The notes under the pieces were generated by a model. It made no database searches. It was not told the origin of the DNA and saw only the letters and a list, made by a program, of their open reading frames with translations. From contig JASAND010030675.1 of NCBI GenBank assembly GCA_030248195.1, positions 1-64,000 of the forward strand: a stretch of 64,000 nucleotides of DNA, given 5' to 3'. Below are positions 1-11,505 of this stretch, one piece after another (position 1 is the first letter of the stretch; every line of letters begins with the position of its first letter). The position numbers and the translations under genes are program-made. The DNA comes from Trissonchulus latispiculum. Taxonomy: Eukaryota; Nematoda; Enoplea; Enoplida; Ironidae.

Positions 1-127
1 TCACTACATGAAACTCGGCTCCCTGGCTAAATTAAATTGTCCAAATTAATGGCAATGCTATTAAGAAATCGGTATCTGTGTGACAAACTAATGTTGCTAA
101 TGTTACAATCAGGCATGTGCAGGAGGG

Positions 128-292
128 GAAGTTCTGGGGGGGGGGGTGAAGGGCGGCCGAAGGCCGGCAAAAAACCGGATTTTTCCGGTTTTTACTGGAA
201 AAATCCGGATTCTGGGGGGGGTGAGGGACCCCTCTGGGGGGGTGAGCTCAGGTCTGGGGAGGTTTCACCCCCTCCCCCCCCCAAACCCCACC
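128..292. repeat. G-rich, CCGG-containing inverted-repeat relic upstream of the ITIH-like gene
   Basis: Alternating G runs and pyrimidine runs surround a dyad built from CCGG and runs of T/A (an AAAACCGG...CCGGTTTT stem near 170-200, followed by a second TGGAAAAATCCGG copy). The opposing G-run (136-147) and C-run (279-291) suggest a small foldback element sitting 70-230 bases before the predicted start codon. The open frames here are simple-sequence artefacts. Confidence 0.45.
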
Positions 293-363
293 CAAGCACA
301 CGTATGGTTACAACTAGATTATGTTTATGTTTAATTAGACGTGAATTATTTGATCTTGCCAGA

Positions 364-3300
364 ATGTTATCGCTGATTTTTGCTTGTTTCCTCTTTCAAT
401 TTGCCGCTACACAAGTAAGTTGTTTAATAAATCCTTATAAAGCAGCGAGTGGGTGGGACTGACTACGGACTACTTTAGCATTAAATAATTTGTTGACAGG
501 TTATTGTAACTTACTGTAGCTCTTTATTTAGATATTACTATACATAGTCCTATATTTAATGCAAACCCACATACCAAGCGATTATTCCTACACTACCTCT
601 TTTCGCAACTGTCAAGCTGGAATTTTCTCTACTTTTCCCGATTAATTGCTGTTCCGTGATTTAGAACAACTTCCATTTTTAAAAGCTTTGGATTGCTTGC
701 TTTGCTCTAAAACAATTGAGGCATTCTATATCGATGAGTAGATTACTATTACGCCATTTCGCTCTCATATCTACTTTTCTCATCAGAGATTCTGTCCTCA
801 AAATACATTTATATTTATGAAGTTTATCCAATTATAAATGCTTTCATAATGTAGCTACAAAGGTTTTGGGTCTTATTTGTTAAGTAGTTTAGGAGCACGG
901 TTTTGCTTTCATAGTTCTGCAAATTCATCGAGGGGGCAGCCCTGTCACGCCGCACTCGTGCGATTCGCGCGCTCAGTTAGCACGAAGTTGCACGAATGAG
1001 CGATTTGATTTGACCTCTTGAATAATAATATGAAAAACACTGCAAAAGTAAAAACATAAAGCATAATGCATATCAGCTAAAAAACAGAAACCGTCCTATC
1101 TTTGGGACTGTTCCTTATTTTGTGCAATCCTTTCTGGCATACGTGATGGAATGAAAAATCCTTTTAGCTTATCTTTTTAAATATAACATCATCATACTTT
1201 ACCATTTCTCAGCACATTTGTCTGTTTATTTTAGGACAAACCTAGGATACAAAGTCTTAACATTCTCTCAGAAGTCCGTTCTCGATTTACAACTACTCTG
1301 GTGACAAGCAAGGTTCTTAATGCTGCGGACAAGCCACAAGAAGTTGTTTTTCATGTTACATTGCCCAATGCAGCCTTCATTACGCGATTCGAAATGTAGG
1401 TAGATTCGTAGACTGAATTTGATGTAGTACTTATGAAAAGATTCAATAATAATGGTCTTCGGTGGTCTTCGGTACAATCAGGGCAACGAAGATTTGGATT
1501 TTGGTTAAGACGGATCAAACACAGTGTATCCATGCTATGTGGCAACGTTATTCAAATGACGGTGACAAAAAACTCAGTATCTAAACTTGTTAGTTATCAT
1601 AATTCAATATTGATTATTTAGGGAGATTGATGGGAAAATAATCGTTGGCGAAGTCAAAGAGAAGGAGAAGGCCAAGAAACAGTTTGAGGAGGCCAAATCT
1701 AGAGGCGAAACTGCTGGTTTGGTGGCCCAAGCGTGAGTTTATGGACTAGCATCACCATTATACGTGCCTTGTCGTTGTTAAAGTTTAACAAAAATTGAAA
1801 GCACACTACCACAGTTTTGTGTTGGACACTGCTTCATGCAACCACATTATTTTGTAAACGCTATTGCCTAATTTTATTTGTAGGCCCAGAGAAACAAATC
1901 AGTTTGATATTTCCGTGAACCTTGCTGCTAAAGGGAAAGCGACCTTCAATCTGACCTATCAGGAAGTTTTGACCCGAGCCCATGGAGTATACAAGGACAT
2001 TATCAATATTGCTCCTGGCCAGGTGGGAACCAAAAATTAGGACTACTATTAGGCCTAATATTAGGGCTAATTATTAGTCAAAATGTGAAAAGAACGCTTG
2101 GCATGCAGTATTTGGCTTATCGCGTAAAATTTGTCATGGGACGACACTGTATGAGATAGACAAAACCCTTGTCAAGCGTAAAGTTTCTGTCAGACAGACT
2201 GTACGAGAATCAAGTTGTCCTTGGAATATACCCTAACACATTAGTTTTTGATGCTGACCAGTATATTTAAAAATAGTATTGTTTTCCTGTTTAGGTGGTA
2301 GAAGATATGGAAGTGAAAATCCTAATAGCGGACAAAATGAAGATTACTCAACTACGAGTTCCTGAGATAACTGCAACTACTGGAGAAAAGACCAACAAGG
2401 AGTTGCTTGACGCAAAGGGTAAAAGTCTTCATATCAATGTTAGCGTTTCAGTTTCAGCGACGAAGTACTAGGCTTTTGCGGGGTGCTCTTTTTCAATTGT
2501 TAAGACCCTTAGCTTTTGTAATTCCAAAATCCGCATTTATGTTAGGTAACAATAGGTATCCATTTTAGAGGATCCAGATGTTAAGGTGGAAAAGGCGGGC
2601 GACGGCTTATCAGCTACTCTGACGTGGAAACCTGATAAGAAGCGTCAAGAATCCTTTGGAAGCAGCGGAGTTACGGGCCAACTCGTTGCCCTTTATGACG
2701 TCGAAAGAGTAGATAATGGTGGACAGATTGAGGTAAACTATATAAATATGCCTTAAGATTGACGTAAACTATCCAAGCGTCTTACTATAGTAGTAATAGA
2801 AAAATTGTCATGTCACTGTGATCACCACATTGTGATGCTTAATGCAGAAATAACAATACAACAACAACAGCGACAATTACCATGTATATGTAGTCTTGAT
2901 ATTAACACTAAACATATATTTTTGTTAGTAAACTGTTTATTTTGATAGAAAACGTTTTTTATTGGCCTCAAGAACTGCTAGAACTCACTAGTGTTATTCA
3001 CCGGCCCAATTTTTCGCTTGTGACTCCAGCCGGCCGGCCGACCGGAGCCAATCTTAGCCGGCTATCCAATATACAAGCAAAAATATAGAATATTTGATAT
3101 CTTTCAATTCAATTGGTAGCCAATAAAAAGTGATGGACCGCAAGAATTTGACCGGCCGGCACAATGGACCTGGGCCGGCCTGTTATCAGCAGCCAGATGC
3201 TTAAACTCACTCGATTCTGTTAGCGGTTTGCAACCCTTAGTTAATAGAGCTAATGTTTTTCATTTTTGCCCTTTTATAGTCTGTCGGAGGCTACATGGTT

Positions 3301-5551
3301 CACTTCATCGCTCCAGAAACGTTAGAAGTTGGAAACAAAAACGTAATTTTTATCCTGGACACTTCCGGATCTATGGAAGGAGATAAAATTAGGCAACTGA
3401 AGGTACATAATTAACAGTCTTTCAGATTTTCAGTTTTGGCTCTCAAGTCTGAATAATCAAGAGATATACATATAGTAAGAGTAATAAAGTCTTACACTAG
3501 GATGTACAAATCATGCTAGGTATGCTCGGTTCATTAACGTTTAATTAACATTAACTCGGAAGATTACGTTCCTTCAAATTTTTGTATACAACAACAATTT
3601 TTATATCATTAGAAAGAGCAGAAAATGCTACAAACTTGTCGAATTAGCTTTTTAATTCCATTAAGCTAATTAAAGTTATACCTAGTTAATTAATTAAAAT
3701 AACTAATAAATTGTCTACCATAAGCCTTAAGCTAGTGGACCAATCAGCGAGCAGACACACGCTTATATGAAAGCGTGTAATAAGTGCAAAGTGGGACCCC
3801 TCCCGCCTGAAGTTACGGGGGGGTCGAGTTAATGAACCGAGCATACCTAGCATGATTTGTACATGCTAGTGTAAGAGTTTATTACTCTTACTATTCTATT
3901 ATGTACTCTTGATATAATAAGGAACTTTAGTTCCCAACGATTTTATTCAGTTTTATTTGAACCTAGCATGTGTGCTGTGTGCATAACAAAGAAATTTAAA
4001 CAGTTCCTGCATTTTTAAGGATGCCATGGGAGTTATCTTGAACGATTTGAACGAAGGGGATAAGTTCAATATTGTTCAGTTTTCCAACGACCCCTCTGTC
4101 TGGCGTGAAGGTTCAGTCAGCGTCAGTGAACAAACTAAAAAGGATGCTATTAAATATATTGAAGACTTGTTGGCAACAGGAGGTATGTAGTTTTTCTTAT
4201 GTATTGCAGTTGTAAATTAGCACTGTTAACTGAACTTACTTGATTAGCGTGTTCGATGACATAGTAAGCATAGGAGTGCCGTGCTTGAGAGCTGTTAATT
4301 ATGTAATAGTATCTGCTCCGTCCGCACTAAACCCAAAAGTCGCTGCCACGAATTTTAAAATTTCATTCTCATTATTATGGAAAATCGAGGAAATCCTAAT
4401 TCTTGATTCCCGTCTCACTTCTGTCCTTTAAAATACTTCGTCTATTTTGAATTTTAGGTACTAATATTTACGGGGCTATGAAGAAAGGATTGGAATTAAT
4501 TAAATCGTATCAATCCAAAGATGTTTTGGCTTCAATGATTGTCTTCTTGACTGATGGTTTGCCTACTGTTGCTGAGAATAATCCGGAAGTCATTGCCAAA
4601 AACGTGAAGGAATGGAATAAGGTTAGCTATTTTTATGTCTCATTTACTGCCGTTTACTGTCCTTTCACAAATTCAATACAGAAATGAAATACGAAGCTAA
4701 TCAACTACGCAACCTACAGAAGAAATACCTTTGCGTAGTGAAACAAGTCACCATAAATTTGTTGCTTTTAGGATGTCGAGGCACTCATTCATTGCATTGG
4801 CTTTGGCGATGATGTTGATTTTTCACTCTTGAAAAAGATGGCCACCCAAAGCAATGGTGTTGCAAGAAAAGTGTATGCTGCTGCCGACGCTGCCCTACAA
4901 TTAGCTGGTAACACAAATTACTGATACTTGAGGGTTTTTTGCAAAACTTATGTTTTCGGACACTGGATCTTATCTTGGTAATTACTTTTATCAAGAGTAC
5001 ATAATACTGCTGTCATACTCTTATGTATTATGTACTTTTGTTTTCACACTGACTGACTGCTTTTTGCTTACACAATCACATATTTTCTTCTAGGATTCTA
5101 TGCTGAGATTGCCAGTCCATTACTTGCCAACGTAGAAGTCAAGTATCTGAATGAGACCGTCACACCTGACAGTATCGTTCGCTCCAGTTCTGGTGCCATT
5201 TATGACGGAGGTGAACTGATGGTTGTGGCAAAGCTGAATTCCGACAAAAATCAGGCAGACAAAGAATCGACAGTTCTAAGTGCTGTTGTTTCTGGCGAGG
5301 GCAAAGCCGGAGCCACCCATTTCGATATCCGGCCTCACATTCCCTGTTGGGATTGGTGCCCTCCATGTCCCGTCTGTGCGGTCCCTCTTGATGGAATTTC
5401 CCCGAGAATTATTATGCCACCTTGTTGGAGACGCTGTCCTCCATATCCCACGCCCAAGCCAGAGCCACATCTCCTGCCACCGGAAACGGTTGGCGGATTC
5501 GTGGAGCGAATGTGGGCCTATCTGACCATCAAAAAATGGTGGGAGGATAAA
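364..5551 (+). CDS. Inter-alpha-trypsin inhibitor heavy chain-like secreted protein (VIT + vWA), 3' end not found
   Basis: Exons 364-414, 1235-1395, 1622-1732, 1884-2022, 2295-2418, 2569-2732, 3280-3402, 4020-4182, 4458-4621, 4772-4907 and 5094-5551+ all have GT-AG borders and keep one frame for about 598 codons. Residues 1-17 (MLSLIFACFLFQFAATQ) form a signal peptide. Residues 18-140 are a VIT domain with the family signatures SEVRSRF, EVKEKEKAKKQF and SRGETAGLV. A vWA domain follows (about 271-455) with all MIDAS ligands visible: DTSGS (277-281), a Thr near 347 and LTDG (Asp378). The exon-11 tail WAYLTIK is also typical. Heavy chains are secreted proteins that bind metal and can attach covalently to hyaluronan; invertebrate roles are poorly known. 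Vertebrate members are near 900 residues, so roughly a third is missing: in-frame sequence enters a poly-G tract and stops at 5624. The start is chosen because it gives the signal peptide and a phase-0 splice. Confidence 0.9.
3000..3185. repeat. GGCCGG-rich repeat in intron 6 of the ITIH-like gene
   Basis: Clustered GGCCGG/CCGGCC blocks (for example around 3030-3048 and 3152-3180) flank an AT-rich centre. A similar GGCCGG-rich patch lies at 18610-18890. The two patches look like members of one dispersed repeat; no ends could be defined. Confidence 0.4.
3458..3911. mobile_element. CAAGAG-type MITE in intron 7 of the ITIH-like gene
   Basis: Inverted termini begin CAAGAG and end CTCTTG. Subterminal arms of about 80 bp (AAGAGTAATAAA..., TACTAG/ATGCTAGG, GAGTTAATGAACCGAGC at 3824-3840) are inverted copies of each other. 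The arms closely match the element at 45649-46308, so both belong to one subfamily. The flanking 7-mers GAATAAT and ATATAAT are only partly alike, so the target duplication is unclear. There is no transposase; the element is non-autonomous. Confidence 0.75.
4992..5040. mobile_element. 49-bp deleted relic of a CAAGAG-type MITE in intron 10
   Basis: It starts CAAGAGTACATAATA and ends TATTATGTACTTTTG, the termini of the MITE family described at 31333-31603, with only about 19 bases between them. It appears to be an internally deleted copy. No target duplication is visible. Confidence 0.55.
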
Positions 5552-5626
5552 GGGGGGAAGAAAAAGGGGGTTGGAAAAAGGGGGTGGGGGGGGGGGGGGG
5601 GGGGTGTTTTGGGGTGTGTTGGGTAA
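5552..5626. repeat. Poly-G tract at the broken 3' side of ITIH exon 11
   Basis: After the conserved WAYLTIK motif the sequence becomes G-rich and then a nearly pure run of about 22 G (about 5582-5604), followed by TGTTTTGGGG and an A run. It could form a quadruplex, and it is also typical of a sequencing or assembly weak point. The frame stops here at 5624-5626, and no convincing splice donor is seen before it. Confidence 0.7.
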
Positions 5627-5867
5627 AAAAAAAGAAGAAAATGTAATGAAGCGAGCAAGATCAAAACTCTGATCTGTTCCCAAACTCTAAACACTCTACG
5701 CTCTTCTTCTTTACACGGAAGGTCAGCACGTCTGTTCGCAATGAAGCAGACTTAAGCACCAGATCTCTGAAAGGTGGTGTTCCAGAATCAGAGATTCTCT
5801 GCGGCCAACCTTGGTAGGGGTCTTTGTCGTGAGTTCGTTTGAGGCTCCTGAGTTGATCTTCTGTCGG

Positions 5868-6114
5868 ACAGCAAGAGGGGTCAGCACTTGCTTCCTTGAT
5901 GATGATTTCCAATGGTACAGCAAGCGGGGTCAGCACTTGCTTCCTTGATGAGCACTGGATTTGGTTGAGTTCTTCCTCACTGGATCTTCGGTTCTTTCTC
6001 GTTTGTACGGTAAACGCACCGTGTGTGAAGGCTAACGCGCCTGTATTTGCTTGTAATAAGCTGGACGGTAAACGCACCGTAGATCAAGGCTAACGCGCCT
6101 TTGTTGCTTGTACT
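5868..6114. repeat. Two adjacent short tandem duplications
   Basis: A 49-bp unit starting ACAGCAAG and containing GGGGTCAGCACTTGCTTCC is present at 5868 and 5917. A 58-bp unit starting ACGGTAAACGCACCGT (itself a dyad ACGGT...ACCGT) is present at 6007 and 6065, each followed by AAGGCTAACGCGCCT. No coding function is seen. Confidence 0.75.
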
Positions 6115-7121
6115 AAGACTCGGTGACTAACAAACTGATTATTTAATGAAAACACTACAATTACTATTCTTACAATTATGTGCGTTCAATCAACAATTAC
6201 TACAATACTAATAATTAGCTTACAATACAATAAGATACAGTACAGTACAGTTTACTGTACCAGAGTTGCCAGATACTTTCCCTTTCTAGGTTATTATTAA
6301 TATTATTCCTGTCTGGAATAATATTACAAACTTGGATTAAGTTATTGGGACAAGGTCGATACTCTTTCTTAACGCCTTTTACACCCTTTCACTCTACTAA
6401 CTCTTTCTAACTCACTTTCCCTATATGCTGTGTGTTACCCTATATGCTTGTGCTATGTTACTCTTTATACGTCCCCTTACAATAGGACTGTCAAAACTAA
6501 TATCACAATAATCTAAATTACTAATGATAAACCTAGGGACGGTCTTTGGGTGAGCCCCTGAAAGTCGGACACTGCTTTCGCTCCGACACTCAGTTCAGGG
6601 ATGCTATGTGGGATAGAATTTGAGGATGAGCGAAACTGTTGGGAGTTGGGAGGTCCTTCCTTACTTATTCCTAATTTGGTCTAAATTAATACAGTTATAC
6701 AATAAGGATCTTCTGTTCTTCTGGACAGGACTCAAAGCAGGGGGGCCGGGGTGACGATTTTAGAAACACAGGAAGTTGACATTTTAGACTGAAAATGGGG
6801 TTTGAGGATTAACGAAAGTTCACTCTGTATAGGATTTTAGGTATAGCCCAACTTTGATCAGGTTCTGGTCTGTCGCTGTCTCTGCCGCCGTTCACTCTAC
6901 AAGATCATTCAGCTGCCAATGTACCTTCGCTGGTCTGACTCGGACTGATACTGTTCACTGATAATAGATTCCAACTTGACTGGGTCCTTCTCCGGACTAT
7001 ACTGATACCAACTAATCTGACTGGATCACACTGAATCAAGGCTCTGACTGGGTTCACCGTACTGTAATCAATCTCGGACGCAACTTTCGGCAGGACAGGG
7101 CTTCTTTCCGCACCTGAATCA
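6115..7121. other. No gene seen
   Basis: AT-rich intergenic (or very long intron) sequence. Short open frames occur on both strands but none shows a recognisable motif, and no splice-linked series could be built. A GTAC-rich stretch around 6235-6260 is simple sequence. Confidence 0.5.
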
Positions 7122-10100
7122 AATGGGTTAAAACCCATTAATACAAAGTCACGGTGCGGGAATCGAACCCAGCAACCATTACTCGTTCTTTCGCTTTCCT
7201 GGCCCAAAATGTGCATTTTGGGCCCTATTTGAACTTGTGAATTGACGAAAAAGGAAATTGAGAGAAGAATGCTGAAGAGGCGCAAGGCCGCGAAGCTACT
7301 GACATTTAGACAGAACCTTTTAACAAGCTGAGCCCTTGCTCCACCTAACCTTGAGAGGCCATGATACCTCGGTGACAGTGGAGCAACAATTCAGCGAGGG
7401 TGAATTAAAGAGTTGGATTTGGTCAGTAGCTTCTGCCCGCTCTCTTCACTAAAGTGAAAGTCACTTAGACTTCTTCCATTGCTTCGCTTCGCAAAGTACT
7501 ATGCAATTTCCTGTCACAAAAGCTGGCCTTCTTGGCCCTTTTTAAAGCACAACTTGTTGTTTTTGATTAAACTTGCGCTAATTCTTTGCGCAGACAAAAT
7601 GGTTTGTAACGTTCTCACATTTTAGACCCAAATCGGGTCTTGCTGACTTGCAATTAGACGAAACACTCTTAGGAAACGTGTAATTCTCGCTACTCGTGCA
7701 TTATTTGAGAATCTTGCCAGTTTCTATCTTTTTCTTGCACAAACCGGGCCGCCTGGCCCGTCCGAGGTTATTATGAACAGATCCTGACAGAATCTCACAG
7801 GTTTACTTGAACAGGTTAACTAATCGGACAAAACTTGCGTTTTTGGCCTAGTTCTGGCCCAATTTTGTTGATTTGCCACGGGAAACAGGCTTGTTTCCCG
7901 TGGCCCGCTGCTATTCTTGAGTGTACACAAAACATGATAAGCTTTTGATGTTGGAAGATGGTCAATTAACTATAGTTTACTACCATTAACCTAGCTACTG
8001 CCTATCTACCTAAGTACCTTAAATTAATAAACCAATATAATGGTAACTTAATACTTATACTTATTTATACAAATTAATACTGTTGTTTGTTTGATTAAAC
8101 GTTCTATGGCTAATCAGCTTTCCTACCCATATTGGCAAAGTTAAAATAATGGGCTGTTTCGTGGGTGAGTTTTTGCACATAGTTAGTTTTAACTCTTTTC
8201 TTACCAAGGATGCAAAAACTCACTCACTTACTATCTCAGCAGCCATTTTATGCAGTCCTTACTTGCCGACACCAAGACTGCAGTTATTTTCCTACCTAGA
8301 ACTGATTTAAACTGTCAGTCCGCTAATCGGACATTTGTTACAGACTTAACCTAGCGCTAACTAACCATCAGTCCGCTAATCGGACATTTGTTGTGAGATG
8401 CTTCCTAATGACAGACTTCTACTTATTCTATTTATTATTTACTTGTCTAAACCGGTTAGTACTGGATTCCATAATTGCGGCCCATCCGTCCCCTAATCGC
8501 AGGGCGACCTACACGGATGACCGGAAATCCGGCAGACCTGCAGACCTAATGGGGGTCCCCGTGACCCTAGGCTGCAGAATCTGCCCTAACCGTCAAACAG
8601 AACAATTTTAAACAGAATTTTACCTTGCACTCACTCCGAAATTAACAATTTTAACATCAAACACGCATTTAAACCTAAACTGAAACAAATCCCTGATTAT
8701 TTGTAATTAAGGGCCAAATTGCTACTCAATTTGGCCCATTTCCTACCTAATATCTGAGCAATTACGCATTCATTCTGGCATTTCCAAAACCCTTATCGAA
8801 CAAAGGGAGTTTACATGGTCTGCCCTCAATTACACACACAGTCACACAATTTTGGTTTAGAAATCACACTTAAAAGGGGCTAACTTGGAACCTCATCATC
8901 CATAAGGAATTTACCCAAGAAGCCAAGTACGTAAATTTGGGGTTCGCATTCACACAATAATAATCGCGATCACACCAATAACAACACAACAACTACATAA
9001 TACAATACAGATTCTAACACTTCCCTACCTAAACCTACCTATTCTACCTATTCTTTGTATGCACCTTTTTGTTGTAATTTTGGGAGTTAATGGGTCTCCG
9101 TCTGGAGCCCAAAGTTTGTAAGTTTGTAACTTTAACGAGGACTTTAAACTTTGAAACTTTGTGAATTTTGCAGGAAAGCTAACGAGTAATAATTGCCCGG
9201 CAATTATTACTAAACAACAACCATCAATTCCGCTAAGGACAGCTTGATTAAGTTAATATAGGGGAAGCCGGCCATTCCCCTCGAAAACACTGAATAATTA
9301 GTAATTAAAACGAATTCTGGGTTTTAATTCCTATTAGTTTTAGGTAGCCGACCTACACAATTAGCATAACATGATTACAGACAATAGTTTTAACCTCAGT
9401 AGTGCCTAACTTCATGAATATGGCCGGCAATTCCTAATTGCCGGCTGTGGGGAGAATTGTTCCCTAGAACTAACTCAATTCAGAACACGAGGTCATAGCC
9501 AAGGGACCTCCTACCTCAACTCAAGGGTGGGTCCCCACTCAAAATCCCTTCGTTACAAAATAACCCCGAAAAATGCGAAAAGGGTAAAAATGACTGGCCA
9601 CGAGGGCTCGCTGATAAAAAGGTACAGACTGGCCACGAGGGCTCGCTAGTTGAAAAAGTGTGAAAAACTGGCCACGAGGGCTCGCTGATTAAACGCAAAA
9701 ACTGGCCACGAGGGCCCACTGGATAAAAGCAAAAGTAAAAAGACTGGCCACGAGGGCTCGCTAATTTTGAATTACAGATGAGCCAAAAAGGGCTATAATT
9801 TGATTAAGAATTAAAGGCCCGAAGGCCGAAAAACAAAGATAAAAAATAGGCCAAAAAGGGCCTTCTGAAACCCTAAAAAAGGGTGCGTTTTCTTGTGCTT
9901 CTGGCCGAGCATAATACGCTCATATGGCCCTAGATCTTGCGTGTCTTTGCTTCGTGTTCGCTTAGTTCATCTCCTCTGACCAGTGTGGGCCAGAGGAGGT
10001 CCTAACTCGTGTCCTATGGGGGGGTGAAAAGTGCGTTGGGGATTCTCCGGCCAAAACGCTGGCACACCAGGAGACGCACTAGAAGGGGGGATACACGACC

Positions 10101-11505
10101 GTTCTCGGCCGGAGCTGAAGCAAAGACTGACTGGAAATTTTGAATTTCCAGTCAGTCCACCTCACGCCTGTTGGCGGTTTCTTTGAGGTAGTTGGGATTT
10201 CCAGACTCTTCTGGAAATCCCCTTTGTGGGTGAGACCCGACGTGGGCTGTTTGCACGCCTGGCCCACCAAGGCGGAGATTTATGGGGGGTCTGGCTTTAT
10301 GACCCCTTTGTGTGCAGAATTTTCGGAGCTGAATCTCCAGAAACTTTCCAGACTCCTTGGTTAACACATAAAGGTAACCAAAGGGGAAAGTTTCTGATAA
10401 AAATAAAAATTCTCTTAAAACGAAAAATGAAAAAGGACAGAATAATGGCCTCTCAGGCCCCAATATGGAAAAATAAAACTTAAGTGCTATTGTTGCTGTA
10501 AACTTTTGTAAATTTTATGTTTTGTATTTTTCAGGCGTTCCCTTATTCACTGGCCCCTTTCTCTTCCTTTTAGACACGATTTCTCGGCCAGGAACAAGGG
10601 AAGCCGCCTTGTTAATCCCAGCAACAATTGCTCTCCCTCACTAGCGCTGGAGGTTCCTACCGTAAGAACGGGAGGGCAATTGTTGCGCAAAAGTTGTGCA
10701 TACAAAGAGCTACGTAATTTTTTAGTTAATAAAACTTACATGACAATAATCTACGTACGTAACTACCTATGATCACTTATTTTTATTTTATTTAAACAAT
10801 TGGGGAGAGGGTTATGCCCCCTCCGAACCTATTGACACCTATAACTACACGTTAAGTTTCTTCTCTGCGAGGCAAATCTTCGCTGGGAGAGGGCCAACAG
10901 AAGCCCAAGAATGGATAGGGATGAATGAAAACATGAATGGGCGTAACAACAAGTGTTTGTTACGCCCACTTAAAGAATTTACGTAAGGTTAAAATTGAAG
11001 AATTAAAATTTTAAAGTACAAAGTTATTTTAACCCATAACTTTCGCAATATTAGGAGTTAAAAGACAGGGTTTGGATTTTTGGAACCAGGAAGAAATTGC
11101 CTTTCAGATGAGCCTAAGTTATATTTTCACTAAAAATTGTCAAAATTCATTAATTATTGCCTAATTAACACTAATTAGGCCTAATTAGCACATATTAGTG
11201 CTCCAAAACCCTATTTCATACACCTAGCTACGAATAATTAAGTTTAAATGACCCATCTTCCAACGTATGACCGTATATGTTACTTTTAACTGCAATTTCT
11301 GTAATAATTCGTGATTTCTAGGATGGTAACTTTTGATAGCTTTCTTCTTCACTAATGCAAGTTTGCTTTAAATGAAACTTTGAACCCTTTTTCAATAACA
11401 GGAGGCCCGCTGAGGCCTGGGGAAGAGTAACGACTCCTCCGTTAGTTGATCAAAGGCTATAGTTGGGGGCCTATTACTGACCCGGGGAGTGGTAACGACC
11501 TCTCC
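7122..11505. repeat. Island of short near-perfect hairpins (about 7.1-11.5 kb)
   Basis: Perfect stems with tiny loops recur every few hundred bases (arms given by position): 7122-7129/7132-7139, 7201-7211/7214-7224 (11 bp), 7624-7629/7635-7640, 7745-7750/7755-7760, 7875-7887/7892-7904 (13 bp), 8318-8322/8328-8332, 8711-8720/8728-8737 (10 bp), 9186-9196/9200-9210 (11 bp), 9423-9432/9436-9445 (10 bp), 9971-9978/9991-9998, 10125-10139/10143-10157 (15 bp), 10194-10204/10211-10221 (11 bp), 10939-10949/10957-10967 (11 bp). Longer loops occur at 10621-10636/10670-10686. Stem sequences differ from one another, so this is not one repeat copied many times. No coding region is supported inside. Confidence 0.75.
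9593..9762 (+). repeat. Five spaced copies of a 20-bp ACTGGCCACGAGGGCTCGCT unit
   Basis: Copies start at 9593, 9628, 9667, 9701 and 9743; the fourth differs slightly. Intervals are 34-42 bp, with A-rich, non-conserved spacers. Each unit contains the dyad CGAG-GG-CTCG, in keeping with the hairpin-rich surroundings. There are no cas genes and the DNA is animal nuclear, so this is not a CRISPR array. Confidence 0.85.

Noticed and set aside
5160..5683. Minus-strand open frames opposite ITIH exon 11
   Set aside because: Shadows of the real coding exon, with proline runs from the poly-G tract.
7158..7170. GGGAATCGAACCC, a tRNA B-box-like word on the minus strand
   Set aside because: No A-box at the right distance and no cloverleaf; likely chance within the hairpin island.
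9593..9762. Repeat-spacer array resembling CRISPR
   Set aside because: Animal nuclear context, spacers only 14-22 bp and A-rich, no cas genes; treated as a spaced tandem repeat.
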